From: Microbispora amethystogenes
Lineage (GTDB): Bacteria; Actinomycetota; Actinomycetes; Streptosporangiales; Streptosporangiaceae
Length of the DNA: 64,000 nucleotides
Assembly (NCBI RefSeq): GCF_016863015.1
Contig: NZ_BOOB01000004.1
Location: 186,001-250,000 of the forward strand
Direction of reading: 5' to 3'
Shown: positions 55,921 through 64,000 of the stretch, piece after piece
Numbering within the stretch: position 1 is the stretch's first letter
How the letters are laid out: the number at the start of each line of letters is the position of its first letter
Position numbers and translations under genes: made by a program
Notes under the pieces: model-generated
What the model saw: the letters and a program-made list of their open reading frames with translations, nothing else
Database searches by the model: none
Told to the model about the DNA's origin: nothing

Positions 55921-55929
55921 GCCCTCTGA
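55912..55929 (+). repeat. 9-base tandem duplication with the pmmB stop
   Basis: GCCCTCTGA at 55912-55920, containing the pmmB stop, is repeated exactly at 55921-55929. The second TGA is in the same frame. It is the smallest of the stop-spanning repeats in the window. Confidence 0.9.
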
Positions 55930-55939
55930 GAGGGGCGTC

Positions 55940-56518
55940 TCAGGAGACGACGACGGCCGCCACGACCAGCGCGAGCGCGGCGGCCAGGGCGGCCAGGGCG
56001 GAGGGCGACCAGGTGACCCGGGTCTCGCCGGAGGAGGTCTGCCGGCGAGACCCGCTCATCTCCTCAAGCTGCTGGGCCACCCAGTCGGCGTGGGTGCGCC
56101 CGCCCACGGCCGCCGTGGCCCGCTCGACGCGGTCCTTCGACGAGGCCGCCTTGACGGCCTGCCCGGCGGCCCTGGCCCGCTCCCGCGCCGTGGCCTGCGG
56201 CGTCCAGCAGCGTACGGCGGTCGCGCCCGACTCGATGACGATGGCGCTGGTCACGGTCAGGTCGTCGACGGCGTTCCAGGGGACGTAGGCGTTCTTCAGC
56301 GGATTGCGGACGCGGATCCCGCCCTCCTCGGCGAGGATGGCGGGCCGCAGCGCCATCACGAAGACCAGCGCGGTGATGACGCCGAGCACCGCCCCCGCGA
56401 TCAGCGCGCTGGGCAGCCGGCCGTGGGCGATCAGGTCCCAGGCGTTCCAGGCGGCGAACACCAGCCAGGCCCATCCGAAGACCCAGGCCAGCTTCGACCG
56501 GAAGACCTGCGGCTTCAC
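55940..56518 (-). CDS. PH-domain (bPH6-like) membrane protein
   Basis: A 192-residue protein with two N-terminal helices (about 8-27 and 35-55), a PH-like domain (about 60-105; [26 protein letters not shown]) and a final hydrophobic helix at the C-terminus ([16 protein letters not shown]). GTG 56518 overlaps the adenosine deaminase stop (GTGA), so they are translationally coupled. Its function is unknown. The tryptophan-anchored IRVRNP motif is typical of bacterial PH6 domains. It converges on pmmB. Confidence 0.8.
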   Translation of the reverse strand: MKPQVFRSKLAWVFGWAWLVFAAWNAWDLIAHGRLPSALIAGAVLGVITALVFVMALRPAILAEEGGIRVRNPLKNAYVPWNAVDDLTVTSAIVIESGATAVRCWTPQATARERARAAGQAVKAASSKDRVERATAAVGGRTHADWVAQQLEEMSGSRRQTSSGETRVTWSPSALAALAAALALVVAAVVVS

Positions 56519-57603
56519 GCCTGCTGCCGCATCTGCGCGAAAGCGGGCTTGATCACGTCGTTGATCAGCGCGAGCCGCTCGTCGAACGGGATGAACGCCG
56601 ACTTCATCGCGTTGACGGTGAACCACTGCAGGTCGTCCCAGCCGTAGCCGAAGGCGTCCACCAGCTTCGCGAACTCCTGCGACACGCTGGTGCCGCTCAT
56701 CAGCCGGTTGTCGGTGTTGACCGTCACGCGGAAGTACAGGCGGCGCAGCAGGCCGATCGGGTGCTCGGCGATCGACGGGGCGGCCCCGGTCTGCAGGTTG
56801 GAGGTCGGGCACATCTCCAGCGGGATGCGCTTGTCGCGGACGTAGGCCGCGAGCCTGCCGAGCTTGGCCTCGCCGTCCGCCGGCACCGTGATGTCATCGA
56901 TGATCCGCACCCCGTGGCCCAGCCGGTCGGCGCCGCACCACTGGATCGCCTGCCAGATCGACGGCAGCCCGAAGGCCTCCCCCGCGTGGATCGTGAAGTG
57001 GGCGTTCTCCCGTTGGAGGTACTCGAAGGCGTCCAGGTGACGGGTGGGCGGATATCCGGCCTCCGCGCCCGCGATGTCGAAGCCGACCACGCCGAGGTCC
57101 CGATAGCGTACGGCGAGCTCGGCGATCTCCATCGAACGGGCCTGGTGGCGCATCGCGGTGAGCAGCGTGCCGACCCTGATGCGCGCGCGGCCGTCCGGTC
57201 CGGTGGAGCCGAGCCGGAACCCCTCCAGCACGGCCTCCACGACCTCGTCCAGCGACAGGCCCTGCGAGGTGTGCTGCTCAGGCGCGAAACGGACCTCGGC
57301 GTAGATCACGCCGTCCTCCGCCAGGTCCTCGGCGCACTCGGCGGCCACCCTGACCAGCGCGTCGCGGGTCTGCATGACCCCGACGGTGTGGGCGAACGTC
57401 TCCAGGTAGCGCTCCAGCGATCCCGAGTCGGCCGCGGCCCTGAACCAGGCCCCCAGCGCGTCCGGGTCGTACGTGGGCAGTTCGTGCCCGCACTCCCGGG
57501 CGAGGTCCACGATCGTCCCGGCCCGCAGTCCGCCGTCGAGATGGTCGTGCAGGAGCACCTTTGGCGCCCTGCGGATCTCCTCCAGAGTGGGCAGCTCGTT
57601 CAT
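56515..57603 (-). CDS. add: Adenosine deaminase
   Basis: Zinc enzyme of 362 residues that converts adenosine to inosine, the substrate of the neighbouring PNP. It has [10 protein letters not shown] (metal ligands His19, His21), the mid-protein [15 protein letters not shown] and [10 protein letters not shown], and a final [12 protein letters not shown] metal/active-site block. GAGGAGGGC precedes ATG 57603. The operon comprises add and a PH-domain gene, and the cupin gene lies 81 bases upstream. Together with punA and pmmB it completes a purine nucleoside salvage route. Confidence 0.96.
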   Translation of the reverse strand: MNELPTLEEIRRAPKVLLHDHLDGGLRAGTIVDLARECGHELPTYDPDALGAWFRAAADSGSLERYLETFAHTVGVMQTRDALVRVAAECAEDLAEDGVIYAEVRFAPEQHTSQGLSLDEVVEAVLEGFRLGSTGPDGRARIRVGTLLTAMRHQARSMEIAELAVRYRDLGVVGFDIAGAEAGYPPTRHLDAFEYLQRENAHFTIHAGEAFGLPSIWQAIQWCGADRLGHGVRIIDDITVPADGEAKLGRLAAYVRDKRIPLEMCPTSNLQTGAAPSIAEHPIGLLRRLYFRVTVNTDNRLMSGTSVSQEFAKLVDAFGYGWDDLQWFTVNAMKSAFIPFDERLALINDVIKPAFAQMRQQA

Positions 57604-57684
57604 TCGCCCTCCTCACCGCGGTCGTACATCCGGCAATCCTATCCACGGACCCGGATCGGGCGGCCTGGCGAAACTCGCCGTCGC

Positions 57685-58038
57685 TCACTCCTCGCGGTTG
57701 GCGGTCTCCGGCGAGAACGCGGGCAGGCACACCGCCACGTACTCGGCGCCGGACGGCCCGGCGCTGTAGCGGATCTTCTCCCCCGGCTCACTCGCGAACG
57801 CCTGGCCCGCCTCCACGACGGTCGTCCCGCCCTCGTGCTCGACGACGACCGATCCCTTGAGGACGAGCGTGTACTCGGCGAACCCGGGGGCCTGCGCGGG
57901 CTCGCTCCAGCCCGCGGGCGCCACCATGTGCGCGATGGAGACCTGTTCGTCACCGCTGTTGACTCGGCCGACGTACTCGTCGATGACCTTCCCGCCCGGC
58001 ACTGGCACCCGGGTGGGTCCCTCGATCTTCCTGACCAT
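57685..58038 (-). CDS. Small cupin-domain protein
   Basis: A 117-residue single-domain cupin: a short lead-in with PGGKVIDEYVG, then cupin motif 1 in a weakened form (AQAPGFAEYTLVLKGSVVVEHEG), with motif 2 as AGQAFASEPGEKIRYS. The canonical metal-binding histidines of motif 1 are missing (Pro-Gly-Phe in place of His-x-His), so metal binding is uncertain. Homologues include ectoine-synthase-like and sugar-binding cupins, but no substrate can be named. The ATG at 58038 lacks a clear ribosome site. It is upstream of add in the same direction. Confidence 0.75.
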   Translation of the reverse strand: MVRKIEGPTRVPVPGGKVIDEYVGRVNSGDEQVSIAHMVAPAGWSEPAQAPGFAEYTLVLKGSVVVEHEGGTTVVEAGQAFASEPGEKIRYSAGPSGAEYVAVCLPAFSPETANREE

Positions 58039-58192
58039 GCCGACCAGTGTGTCAGTTGATCCGGAGATCATGTCATTCGCGCACGTTCGCACTACGCTTT
58101 GTCGGCTGTGGTCGCGAGAGAGGCCCCCGAGCCGGGAGTGAGGCGTTGAAGCAGACACGACACGGGCCTCGTCGCCGTACGGAGGAGCCGCG

Positions 58193-60424
58193 GTGAGAGA
58201 TCTGCCGGGCTTCGACGCGTTCGCCGCCGACCACGTCCGGCCGCTGGCCCGTACGGCCCTGGCGCTGACGGGAGAACCGGAGGCCGCCCGCGCGCTCGTG
58301 GTGACCGCGCTCTCCGCCGTGGCGGCCAGATGGGGCACCGCACGCTGGTCGTTTCCCGCCCAAGCCACACGCAAGGCGCTGTACGCGGCCTACCTGGAGC
58401 GCCCGCGACCCGGAGCCACAGCCGGGCGCGGCACGCACCCGAGCCACACGCCCGGCACGTCGCCCCCGAGCTTGACGCCCGGCACGGACGCGGCGGCCCT
58501 CGCGGAGGCACTCACCGCGCTGCCGCCGCGGCGGCGTGCCCTGGTCGTGGCCTGCTTCCACGACGGGCACACCACCTGGCAGGCGGCCGGCCTGTGCCGC
58601 ATGGACGCGCGGACGGCCAACACCGAGACCGTGCTCGCCGTCGCCGAACTGCGCGACCGCCTTCCCGCCTCGTTCGTGGCGGGAACGGCCCCGGAGACCG
58701 GAGTAGGGACGGCCTCGGACACCACGGGAGGAACGGGCCCGGACACCACGGCGAGCACGGGCCCCGAGACCCCGGCGGAGACGGCCCCGGGCTCCGCGAT
58801 GGGGACGGCCCCGGAACCAGAGCCGGCCGGTCCCCCGCCCGGCTCGTGGACGTCGCCATCCGGGCTGACAGATCCCGCGCCCAGCTCCTGGGCATCGCCA
58901 TCCGGGCCGGCCGGTCCCTCGCCCAGCCCCTGGGCATCACCATCCGGGCTGACAGATCCCGCGCCCAGCCCCTGGGCATCACCATCCGGGTCAGCCGGTC
59001 CCGCGCCTGGCTCGTGGGGGTCGCCGTCGGAGGCGGGCCGGGCCGCCGGACCGGCGGCCGCCGCGCCCGGCTCGTTCGCCGCCCCAGCGGGCGGCACGCC
59101 GCCGTACCATGCCGCACCGTTCTCCACCTCCCCGGCGATCGCGCCTGTCGCTCCTGCGGGAGGCACGGGCGCGGGCGACCTCGGCGACGGTCCGTGGGAG
59201 GCGGCGCTGCGCCGGGAGCTGGCCGCCCTGTCCGCGGGGATGCCCGCGCTCGACCCGGCCCCGCTCGCCGCGGAGGCGGCGCGGGCCGGCCGGCGGCACC
59301 GCACCCGGCGTCGTGCCGTGGTCACGGCCGTGAGCGTCACGCTCGCCGCCCTGGTCGTCGTCCCCCTCGCCTTGGGTGTGACGAGCCTGGCCGGGCGCGT
59401 GGAGCGGGCAGTCGGCGATGGCACCCCCGGAGCCTCCGGTTCCCCGGACGTGAGCGCCGCGATTCCCGGCACGCTGCGCGCCCCCCTGCCCGCCCCCGTA
59501 CGCTTCGCCTACCAGGGCTCCTGCACGGACGACGACTGGGACGCGTTCGCCGAGAAGTTCGCGAACGGCTGCGACCAGTGGCGGCTGGTCACGACCACGG
59601 GCGAGCAGTGGCGTGTTCCGGACGTGGCCCTCGACCCCGGCGGCCACTGGAACCCTTCCCTCCTCGCGATCAGCCAGGACGGCAACCACGTGGCCTACTA
59701 CGGCCAGACGTCGCCCGACTTCATGGTCCTCGACCGGCGTCGTGCCCGGGCGGAGAGAAGCGGCATGTTCCCGCTCAACGAGGACGCGTCACCGCAGGAC
59801 TCCCACCTGGTCATCTCGCCCAAAGGGCGATGGATGGCCGCCGACTTCGGCGCGGGCGCGCGAGCACCCCTACCGCGGGTGCAGAGCCTCACCGGTTACC
59901 GGGTCGCGGTGTTGCCGCGTCGCATGCGGATCCTGGCGGTCGGGGACGACGGCACGGTGACGGGCACGGCCACGTGGGACACGAACGCGATTCCCGGGCG
60001 GCTCGCCACCACCGTCCTGCTGCGGGTGCGGCCGAACGGGCGCACGCTGAGCAGTGCGCCGATCGACCCGGCGCTGTTCGAGTCCGGCGTCGCGGTCTCC
60101 CCCGACGGACGCGCCGTCGCCGTGGCGGCCGAGCGCGCCCACCCCGGCGACGACGACCACGGCCAGGTGGTCACCCTCGACTCCGCCACCGGGCGCGTGC
60201 TCACCCGGCGCGAGGCGGCCCTCCCCCCGGACGCGCACGTCACCGTTGTATGCGGCTGGGCGAGCGATCACGAGGTGATCGTCGAGGCGAGGCAGCCCGA
60301 CGACGAAGACGAGGAGGAGTACTCGGTCCACGCCGTCGACGTACGCACCGGGGCCGCCCGGCCGATCACGCTGGACCGGGCCGGCGGCGTGCCCGACCTC
60401 TGGGTGCCCGGCACGCTGCGCTGA
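58193..60424 (+). CDS. Membrane protein with sigma-factor-like head and extracellular propeller-like domain
   Basis: A 743-residue protein from GTG 58193 (GGAGG eight bases upstream). Residues 1-70 and 95-160 resemble ECF sigma regions 2 and 4 (FAADHVRPLARTALALTGEPEAARALV; ALTALPPRRRALVVACFHDGHT ... TANTETVLAVAELRDRL), with region 2 degraded in its DNA-contact part. A Pro/Ser/Thr-rich linker with four 14-residue repeats follows. A basic RRHRTRRR precedes one helix (about 380-401). The extracellular domain (about 430-743) has TolB/WD-like repeats (ISQDGNHVAYYG, VSPDGRAVAVAAE). The design suggests a sensor whose head is a degenerate sigma or anti-sigma-like partner. Ligand and target are unknown. 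Confidence 0.75.
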   Translation: MRDLPGFDAFAADHVRPLARTALALTGEPEAARALVVTALSAVAARWGTARWSFPAQATRKALYAAYLERPRPGATAGRGTHPSHTPGTSPPSLTPGTDAAALAEALTALPPRRRALVVACFHDGHTTWQAAGLCRMDARTANTETVLAVAELRDRLPASFVAGTAPETGVGTASDTTGGTGPDTTASTGPETPAETAPGSAMGTAPEPEPAGPPPGSWTSPSGLTDPAPSSWASPSGPAGPSPSPWASPSGLTDPAPSPWASPSGSAGPAPGSWGSPSEAGRAAGPAAAAPGSFAAPAGGTPPYHAAPFSTSPAIAPVAPAGGTGAGDLGDGPWEAALRRELAALSAGMPALDPAPLAAEAARAGRRHRTRRRAVVTAVSVTLAALVVVPLALGVTSLAGRVERAVGDGTPGASGSPDVSAAIPGTLRAPLPAPVRFAYQGSCTDDDWDAFAEKFANGCDQWRLVTTTGEQWRVPDVALDPGGHWNPSLLAISQDGNHVAYYGQTSPDFMVLDRRRARAERSGMFPLNEDASPQDSHLVISPKGRWMAADFGAGARAPLPRVQSLTGYRVAVLPRRMRILAVGDDGTVTGTATWDTNAIPGRLATTVLLRVRPNGRTLSSAPIDPALFESGVAVSPDGRAVAVAAERAHPGDDDHGQVVTLDSATGRVLTRREAALPPDAHVTVVCGWASDHEVIVEARQPDDEDEEEYSVHAVDVRTGAARPITLDRAGGVPDLWVPGTLR
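58853..59020 (+). repeat. 42-base in-frame repeat x4 in the sigma-like gene
   Basis: Four 42-base units starting at 58853, 58895, 58937 and 58979. Each encodes a 14-residue unit beginning SPSG and ending in Trp-(Ala/Gly). Units 1 and 3 are closer to each other than to unit 2, so a two-unit block was duplicated. Confidence 0.88.
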
Positions 60425-60467
60425 ACCGCGTACGGACGGCCGCGCACGGCCGCCCGGACGACGGAAA

Positions 60468-60494
60468 GGGGCGCCCCGATGACCGGGACGCCCC
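60468..60494. terminator. Hairpin between convergent genes at 60.5 kb
   Basis: Arms 60468-60478 and 60484-60494 pair with one mismatch around a five-base loop, between the sigma-like gene and the convergent MFS gene. Confidence 0.7.
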
Positions 60495-60523
60495 CTCCGC
60501 CGGGCAGGGAACCGCCTGACGGG

Positions 60524-61939
60524 TCAGACGAGTTCCGGCACCGGTTCCTCCCTGGCCTCGACCGGCCGCCGGACCCGGAGCCCCGTGACGGAGATCGCCA
60601 GGCCGGCGAGGGCGAACCCGGCCGAGACCAGGATCGCGGCACGGAAGTGGGTGATCGGGTCACCGCCGCCCGCCCCCGCGGTCAGGACGGCCGTGACGAT
60701 CGCCAGCACCACCGCGCCGCCGACCTGCCCGGAGGTGTTCAGCAGCCCGGAGGCGAGCCCCTGCTCCTCGTCGTCGACCCCGGCGGTCGCCTGGATGTTG
60801 AGCGAGGGGAACGACAGCGCGAACGCGACGCCCAGCAGGACCATGCCGGGCAGCACCGTCGTGAACAGGCCGGGGTGCAGGTCCACCCGCAGGAACACCG
60901 CGTAGCCCGCGAGCAGCGCGACCGACCCCACCACGATCAGCCGGGCGGTGCCGAAGCGGTCGGCGAGCCTGCCCATCGTGGTCGAGCCGACCGCGACCAG
61001 CAGTCCGGCCGGAAGGAACGCCAGCGCGGTCTCCAGGGCGCTCCAGCCCAGCAGGTTCTGGAAGTACTGCATCGCCACGAACTGGAATCCGACGTACGAG
61101 CCGAACAGGATGACCAGCCCGATGTTGGCCCGCACCAATGGTGCGGAGCGCAGGATGCCGAGCCGGACGAGCGGGTGCCGCACCCTCCGCTCCAGCCGGA
61201 CGAACAGGCCGACCAGGGCGGCGGACGCCGCGAGCGACAGGACGGTGCGCGCCAGGCTCACCTTGGGCGCCTCCACCACGGCGAAGACCATGAGCAGCAT
61301 CGCGGCGGTGATGGTGACCGCGCCGAGGATGTCGTGGCCGCCCTCGCCGCGCTCCTCACCCCGGTCCAGCAGTCGCGCCCCGGCCACCAGCGCGATGATC
61401 GCCACCGGCACCGGCATGAGGAAGGTCCAGCGCCACCCGATCTCGGTGAGCACGCCGGACAACACCAGCCCGAGCGAGAAGCCGCTGGCGCCGGAGGCGG
61501 TGAAGATGCTCAGCGCCCGGTTGCGGGCGGGCCCCTCGGCGAAGGTCGTGGTGATGATGGACAACGCGGCCGGAGCGGTGAACGCGGCGCTGATGCCCTT
61601 CGCGAACCGGGCCGCGATCAACAGCGTCCCGTCGCTCATCAGCCCGCCGAGCAGCGAGGCGACGGCGAAGAGGACCAGGGCCGACAGGAACACCCGGCGA
61701 CGGCCGAGCAGGTCGGCGGTCCGGCCCCCGAGCAGCAGCAGACCGCCGTAGCCGAGCACGTAACCGCTCACCACCCACTGCAGCGAGGAGGTGGTCATCC
61801 CGAGGTCGGCCTGGATGGACGGGAGCGCCACCCCGACCATCGACACGTCCAGAGCGTCGAGGAACACGACGGCGCAGAGCACCGTGAGGGCACCCCACAG
61901 GCGGGCCCCCCAGCGCTCGTCCTGAGTGGAGGAAGTCAT
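60524..61939 (-). CDS. MFS multidrug efflux transporter (DHA2, 14-helix type)
   Basis: A 471-residue proton-driven exporter with about 14 hydrophobic segments. It has the DHA2 opening FLDALDVSMVGVALPSIQADLG, motif A-like GGRTADLLGRRRVF and the motif C-like GASGFSLGLVLSGVLTEIGWRW. Substrates are probably hydrophobic toxins or antibiotics. ATG 61939 is preceded by TAAGTT with an eight-base gap and no Shine-Dalgarno. The box touches the left arm of a long dyad (61951-62000), so a MarR protein bound there would block transcription. The regulator gene is divergent at 62044. The frame extends upstream into the dyad, so the longer start is unlikely. Confidence 0.9.
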   Translation of the reverse strand: MTSSTQDERWGARLWGALTVLCAVVFLDALDVSMVGVALPSIQADLGMTTSSLQWVVSGYVLGYGGLLLLGGRTADLLGRRRVFLSALVLFAVASLLGGLMSDGTLLIAARFAKGISAAFTAPAALSIITTTFAEGPARNRALSIFTASGASGFSLGLVLSGVLTEIGWRWTFLMPVPVAIIALVAGARLLDRGEERGEGGHDILGAVTITAAMLLMVFAVVEAPKVSLARTVLSLAASAALVGLFVRLERRVRHPLVRLGILRSAPLVRANIGLVILFGSYVGFQFVAMQYFQNLLGWSALETALAFLPAGLLVAVGSTTMGRLADRFGTARLIVVGSVALLAGYAVFLRVDLHPGLFTTVLPGMVLLGVAFALSFPSLNIQATAGVDDEEQGLASGLLNTSGQVGGAVVLAIVTAVLTAGAGGGDPITHFRAAILVSAGFALAGLAISVTGLRVRRPVEAREEPVPELV

Positions 61940-61950
61940 GGCACGGAAAC

Positions 61951-62000
61951 TTACATGCACGCGCATTCAATGCACAAGCAATTAATGCGATTGCATGTAG
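61951..62000. promoter_or_regulatory. MarR-type operator between MFS and marR genes
   Basis: Arms 61951-61967 and 61984-62000 are inverted repeats matching at 14 of 17 positions (TTACATGCACGCGCATT against CTACATGCAATCGCATT), separated by 16 bases that contain AATGCA/AATTAATG-type half-sites. It overlaps the MFS -10 box on one side and lies just upstream of the marR -10 (TATGGT) on the other. Self-repression with control of the efflux gene is likely. Confidence 0.75.
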
Positions 62001-62043
62001 TTGGCGCGGATGGTATGGTCACGCGCAGAAAGGCGGCACTCGT

Positions 62044-62529
62044 ATGAACGACACCGACACCGATTTCGTGGTCATGGCCTGGCGCGCGCTGCTCGCCCGC
62101 CACGCCGAGGTGTCGGGCGTCCTGGAGCGTGAGCTCAGCGAGAGGCACGGCCTCGGGGTGAGCGAGTTCGAGGTGCTGGAGCGTCTCGCCGAGGCCCGGT
62201 CGTCCTGTCAGGAACCGGGCGAGGCCAAGTTCCGCGTGCAGGGTCTCGCCGACCAGGTCCACCTGAGCCAGAGCGCGCTGTCCCGCCTCATCGCCCGGCT
62301 GGAACGCGAGGGACTCGTCGCCCGCGCCCTGTGCGAGGCGGACCGGCGCGGGGTGTTCGTGCAGCTCACCGAGGAAGGCCGCCGCCGGCACGCGGAGGCG
62401 ACCCCCACCCACAGAGCCGTCCTGTCCGCGCACCTGTTCCCCCACCTCGTCGACGCCGGATGCGCGCCCCCGGCCGAGGGCACCGCCCCGGAGAACGCCG
62501 CTCCAGGGTCGGTCAGACGGGGCCCGTGA
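62044..62529 (+). CDS. MarR-family transcriptional regulator
   Basis: A 161-residue dimeric winged-helix repressor. It has an N-terminal dimerisation helix, then GVSEFEVLERLAEA, the recognition helix region LADQVHLSQSALSRLIARLEREGLVAR, and the wing EADRRGVFVQLTEEGRR with the Asp-Arg signature of MarR proteins. It should repress the divergent MFS exporter gene and itself through the dyad at 61951-62000, releasing it on ligand binding. AAAGGCGG precedes ATG 62044. Its last 17 bases overlap the convergent VOC gene. Confidence 0.94.
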   Translation: MNDTDTDFVVMAWRALLARHAEVSGVLERELSERHGLGVSEFEVLERLAEARSSCQEPGEAKFRVQGLADQVHLSQSALSRLIARLEREGLVARALCEADRRGVFVQLTEEGRRRHAEATPTHRAVLSAHLFPHLVDAGCAPPAEGTAPENAAPGSVRRGP

Positions 62530-63358
62530 GAGCGAGCGGGACGCCGTCCGGGTCGACGAGCAGCCCGTCCGCCGCGACCCGGGCGCCGGAGGCGACGAGC
62601 CTCCCGGCCTCCTTCTCGGGGTCGTCCACGGCGACGGCGACGTGCCGGAAGCCGCGGCGGCCGGGGCCGGCTGTCAGGGCGGCCGCCGGGTCGGCCGTCC
62701 ACGGACTCGGCGTCGTGGCCGCGGTGAACGTGAACACCTCCAGCACGGCCGGCCCGGCCAGCAGGTAGGTGATCAGGAAGCCCCGGGGGTCCTCGTCCTG
62801 CGTGATCTGGCCGATCACCTCGTATCCGAGCGTGTCGCGGTAGAAGGCGAGCGCGGCGTCGAGCCCGCCCGACGTGACCGCCACGTGGTCGAAGACCGGC
62901 GGCGCCGTACGCGGCCTGCTCAGGGTGGCGAGCCGTTCGCGTTCGGCCAGTTCGGGCGAGGCGACGCGGTGATACCGCAGGTAGTTGTCGGTGATCTCCA
63001 GGTGCGTGCCGTCCGGGTCCTGGAAGAACGCGATCCGCACGCCACCGACCGCGTCGAGCGGCGGGAGCGTGAAGGGCACCCCGGCGTCGCGTACGCGCTC
63101 GGCCCGCAGGTCGACGTCGCCGACCTTGAAACCGATGTGCCGGATGCCGCGCTGGAGGTCGTCGTTCACCCAGCCGCCGAGGTCGCCGTCGCCCGTCTCG
63201 ACGAGCTTGAGCAGCACCGGACCCGCCGTCAGCCAGGCCACCCCCGCTCCTCCGGCGGGGCCTTCCACCTCGGCGAGGTCCAGCAGGCTCCGGTAGAAGT
63301 CGAGCGAACGGGCCAGATCGGCGACGCCGATCTCGACATGCCGGATGTCTCTGGACAC
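62513..63358 (-). CDS. Two-domain VOC-family protein
   Basis: A 281-residue tandem vicinal-oxygen-chelate protein. Domain 1 (about 1-130) starts IRHVEIGVADLARSLDFYRSLL and has FFQDPDGTHLEI. Domain 2 (about 150-281) has FDHVAVTSGGLDAALAFYRDTLGYEV and HVAVAVDDPEKEAGRL. This is the layout of extradiol-type dioxygenases and of resistance or glyoxalase-like proteins. Domain 1 keeps a His and Glu suited to metal binding; domain 2 ends in VDPDGVPLAL, lacking the metal Glu. GTG 63358 follows GGAGGGGGG. The substrate is unknown. Confidence 0.85.
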   Translation of the reverse strand: MSRDIRHVEIGVADLARSLDFYRSLLDLAEVEGPAGGAGVAWLTAGPVLLKLVETGDGDLGGWVNDDLQRGIRHIGFKVGDVDLRAERVRDAGVPFTLPPLDAVGGVRIAFFQDPDGTHLEITDNYLRYHRVASPELAERERLATLSRPRTAPPVFDHVAVTSGGLDAALAFYRDTLGYEVIGQITQDEDPRGFLITYLLAGPAVLEVFTFTAATTPSPWTADPAAALTAGPGRRGFRHVAVAVDDPEKEAGRLVASGARVAADGLLVDPDGVPLALTGPV

Positions 63359-63407
63359 GTGCCCCCCTCCGTCGCGGCCCGCCCCGGCACCGCCGGTCAC
63401 GAAGCCC

Positions 63408-64000
63408 TCATGTCTGCGCACAGGAGACTTTCCCATATCCCCCCGGACGCAGACCGGGCGCCAGGGCCAGGGTGACCGCCACGGAGAGCGCGGCCATCGC
63501 GGCCATGGCGGCCGAGGCCGAGGTGAACTGGGCGACGGACCCGGCGAGCGCGGCGCCGACCCCCTGCATGGTCATCGTGCCGGACGACTGCAGCCCCAGC
63601 GCCTGCCCGCTCATCTCCTCGGGAGTGACGGACAGGAGGCGTTCCTGGAGGAGCAGGCCGGCCGCGTATCCGGCCGAGGCGAGCGCCACGGCGGCGACCG
63701 CGAGCGGCAGGGCCGGGTGCAGGAGGAAGACCAGGTACGGCACGGCCAGCAGCAGCCGCAGCGGAGCGCTCAGCCGCTCACGCCACCACTTCGGGACGAA
63801 CCGCCCCACCAGGGTGTCTCCCGCGAGCATGCCCGCGGCGGCGGCGGCGAACAGCGTCCCGGCGTGCCGCGGGTCGTAGGCGACGTACAGCGACTCGCAG
63901 CCGACGATCAGGCCGTTCGGCACCCACAGGGCCAGATACAGGTGACGGCGCGCGGGCGACGACCACAGCCTCCGGTTGGTCCGCCACGTCTCGGCGGGCG
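63408..64000 (-). CDS. MFS-type membrane transporter, partial (N-terminus beyond window)
   Basis: The frame is open from the right edge (first full codon at 63998) to TGA 63408 and gives 196 residues: a cytoplasmic PAETWRTNRRLWSSPARRHLYLAL lead followed by about five hydrophobic segments, with GMLAGDTLVGRFVPKWWRERL as an MFS loop. It looks like the C-terminal half of an MFS exporter. The N-terminal half lies outside the window, so substrate class cannot be judged. It is upstream of the VOC gene with a 49-base gap, probably cotranscribed. Confidence 0.8.
   Translation of the reverse strand, partial: PAETWRTNRRLWSSPARRHLYLALWVPNGLIVGCESLYVAYDPRHAGTLFAAAAAGMLAGDTLVGRFVPKWWRERLSAPLRLLLAVPYLVFLLHPALPLAVAAVALASAGYAAGLLLQERLLSVTPEEMSGQALGLQSSGTMTMQGVGAALAGSVAQFTSASAAMAAMAALSVAVTLALAPGLRPGGYGKVSCAQT

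Noticed and set aside
60524-64000. Part of an antibiotic biosynthesis cluster (two MFS genes, MarR, VOC protein)
   Set aside because: No biosynthetic enzyme is present; an efflux and resistance-like group alone is common in these genomes.

Overview
This window is chromosomal DNA from a high-GC actinomycete. The base composition, frequent GTG/TTG starts, mycothiol-dependent dehydrogenase, AccE-type carboxylase epsilon subunit, IdeR-type iron boxes and type VII secretion proteins all point to Actinomycetota. The gene set (Tad operon with a LysM/SARP-BTAD protein, FHA-containing EssC-like ATPase) fits a filamentous spore former such as Streptosporangiales best, but the genus cannot be fixed by reading alone. 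I saw no rRNA, tRNA, CRISPR array, insertion sequence or prophage.

A conserved backbone runs through the window. Acyl-CoA dehydrogenase, purE, purK, GtrA protein, PH-domain protein, birA, acyl-CoA carboxylase beta and epsilon, biotin-carboxylase alpha, lpdA, a gamma-glutamylcyclotransferase-like gene, purine nucleoside phosphorylase, phosphosugar mutase and adenosine deaminase occur in the order known from the fadE25-add region of Mycobacterium tuberculosis. Accessory blocks are inserted between them.

1-12.8 kb: partial acyl-CoA dehydrogenase, UDP-glucose dehydrogenase, purEK, a lipoprotein, GtrA protein, an OmpR-type two-component system, an iron-storage pair (bfd, too short for a default ORF cut-off, and bfr) behind two iron boxes, a class III cyclase followed by the mycothiol-dependent dehydrogenase, a PH protein and birA. 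13-21.2 kb: a decayed glycosyltransferase fusion, fdhD, ppc, a small membrane protein behind a TetR-like palindrome, and an ABC exporter. 21.4-26.6 kb: carboxylase beta and epsilon, a NYN nuclease, and the alkylation-repair pair ada-alkA/ogt.

26.7-39 kb: a compact minus-strand Tad/Flp pilus operon of twelve genes, most joined by four-base start/stop overlaps. It runs SAF protein, TadZ-like, TadA, TadB, TadC, Flp, two TadE-like proteins, TadG-like, LysM/BTAD protein, lipoprotein, secreted protein. No prepilin peptidase is present. 39.5-45 kb: an EssC-like ATPase and one WXG100 protein. 45-51.3 kb: carboxylase alpha, then two membrane proteins sharing a cytoplasmic domain on either side of a Tat-exported CDP-diacylglycerol hydrolase.

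51.4-64 kb: lpdA, purine salvage (punA, pmmB, add), a membrane protein with a sigma-factor-like head and extracellular propeller-like domain, a MarR/MFS drug-efflux pair around a long dyad, a two-domain VOC protein and a partial MFS gene.

The most unusual sequence property is short tandem repeats that begin inside the last codons of a gene and carry its stop codon with them. This occurs at mscR, fdhD, the ABC ATPase, lpdA and pmmB. Other in-frame repeats lengthen linkers and tails (EssC, Flp, TadC, LysM protein, sigma-like protein, PurK). Several genes also appear to be leaderless, with a TANNNT box six to eight bases before the start codon.
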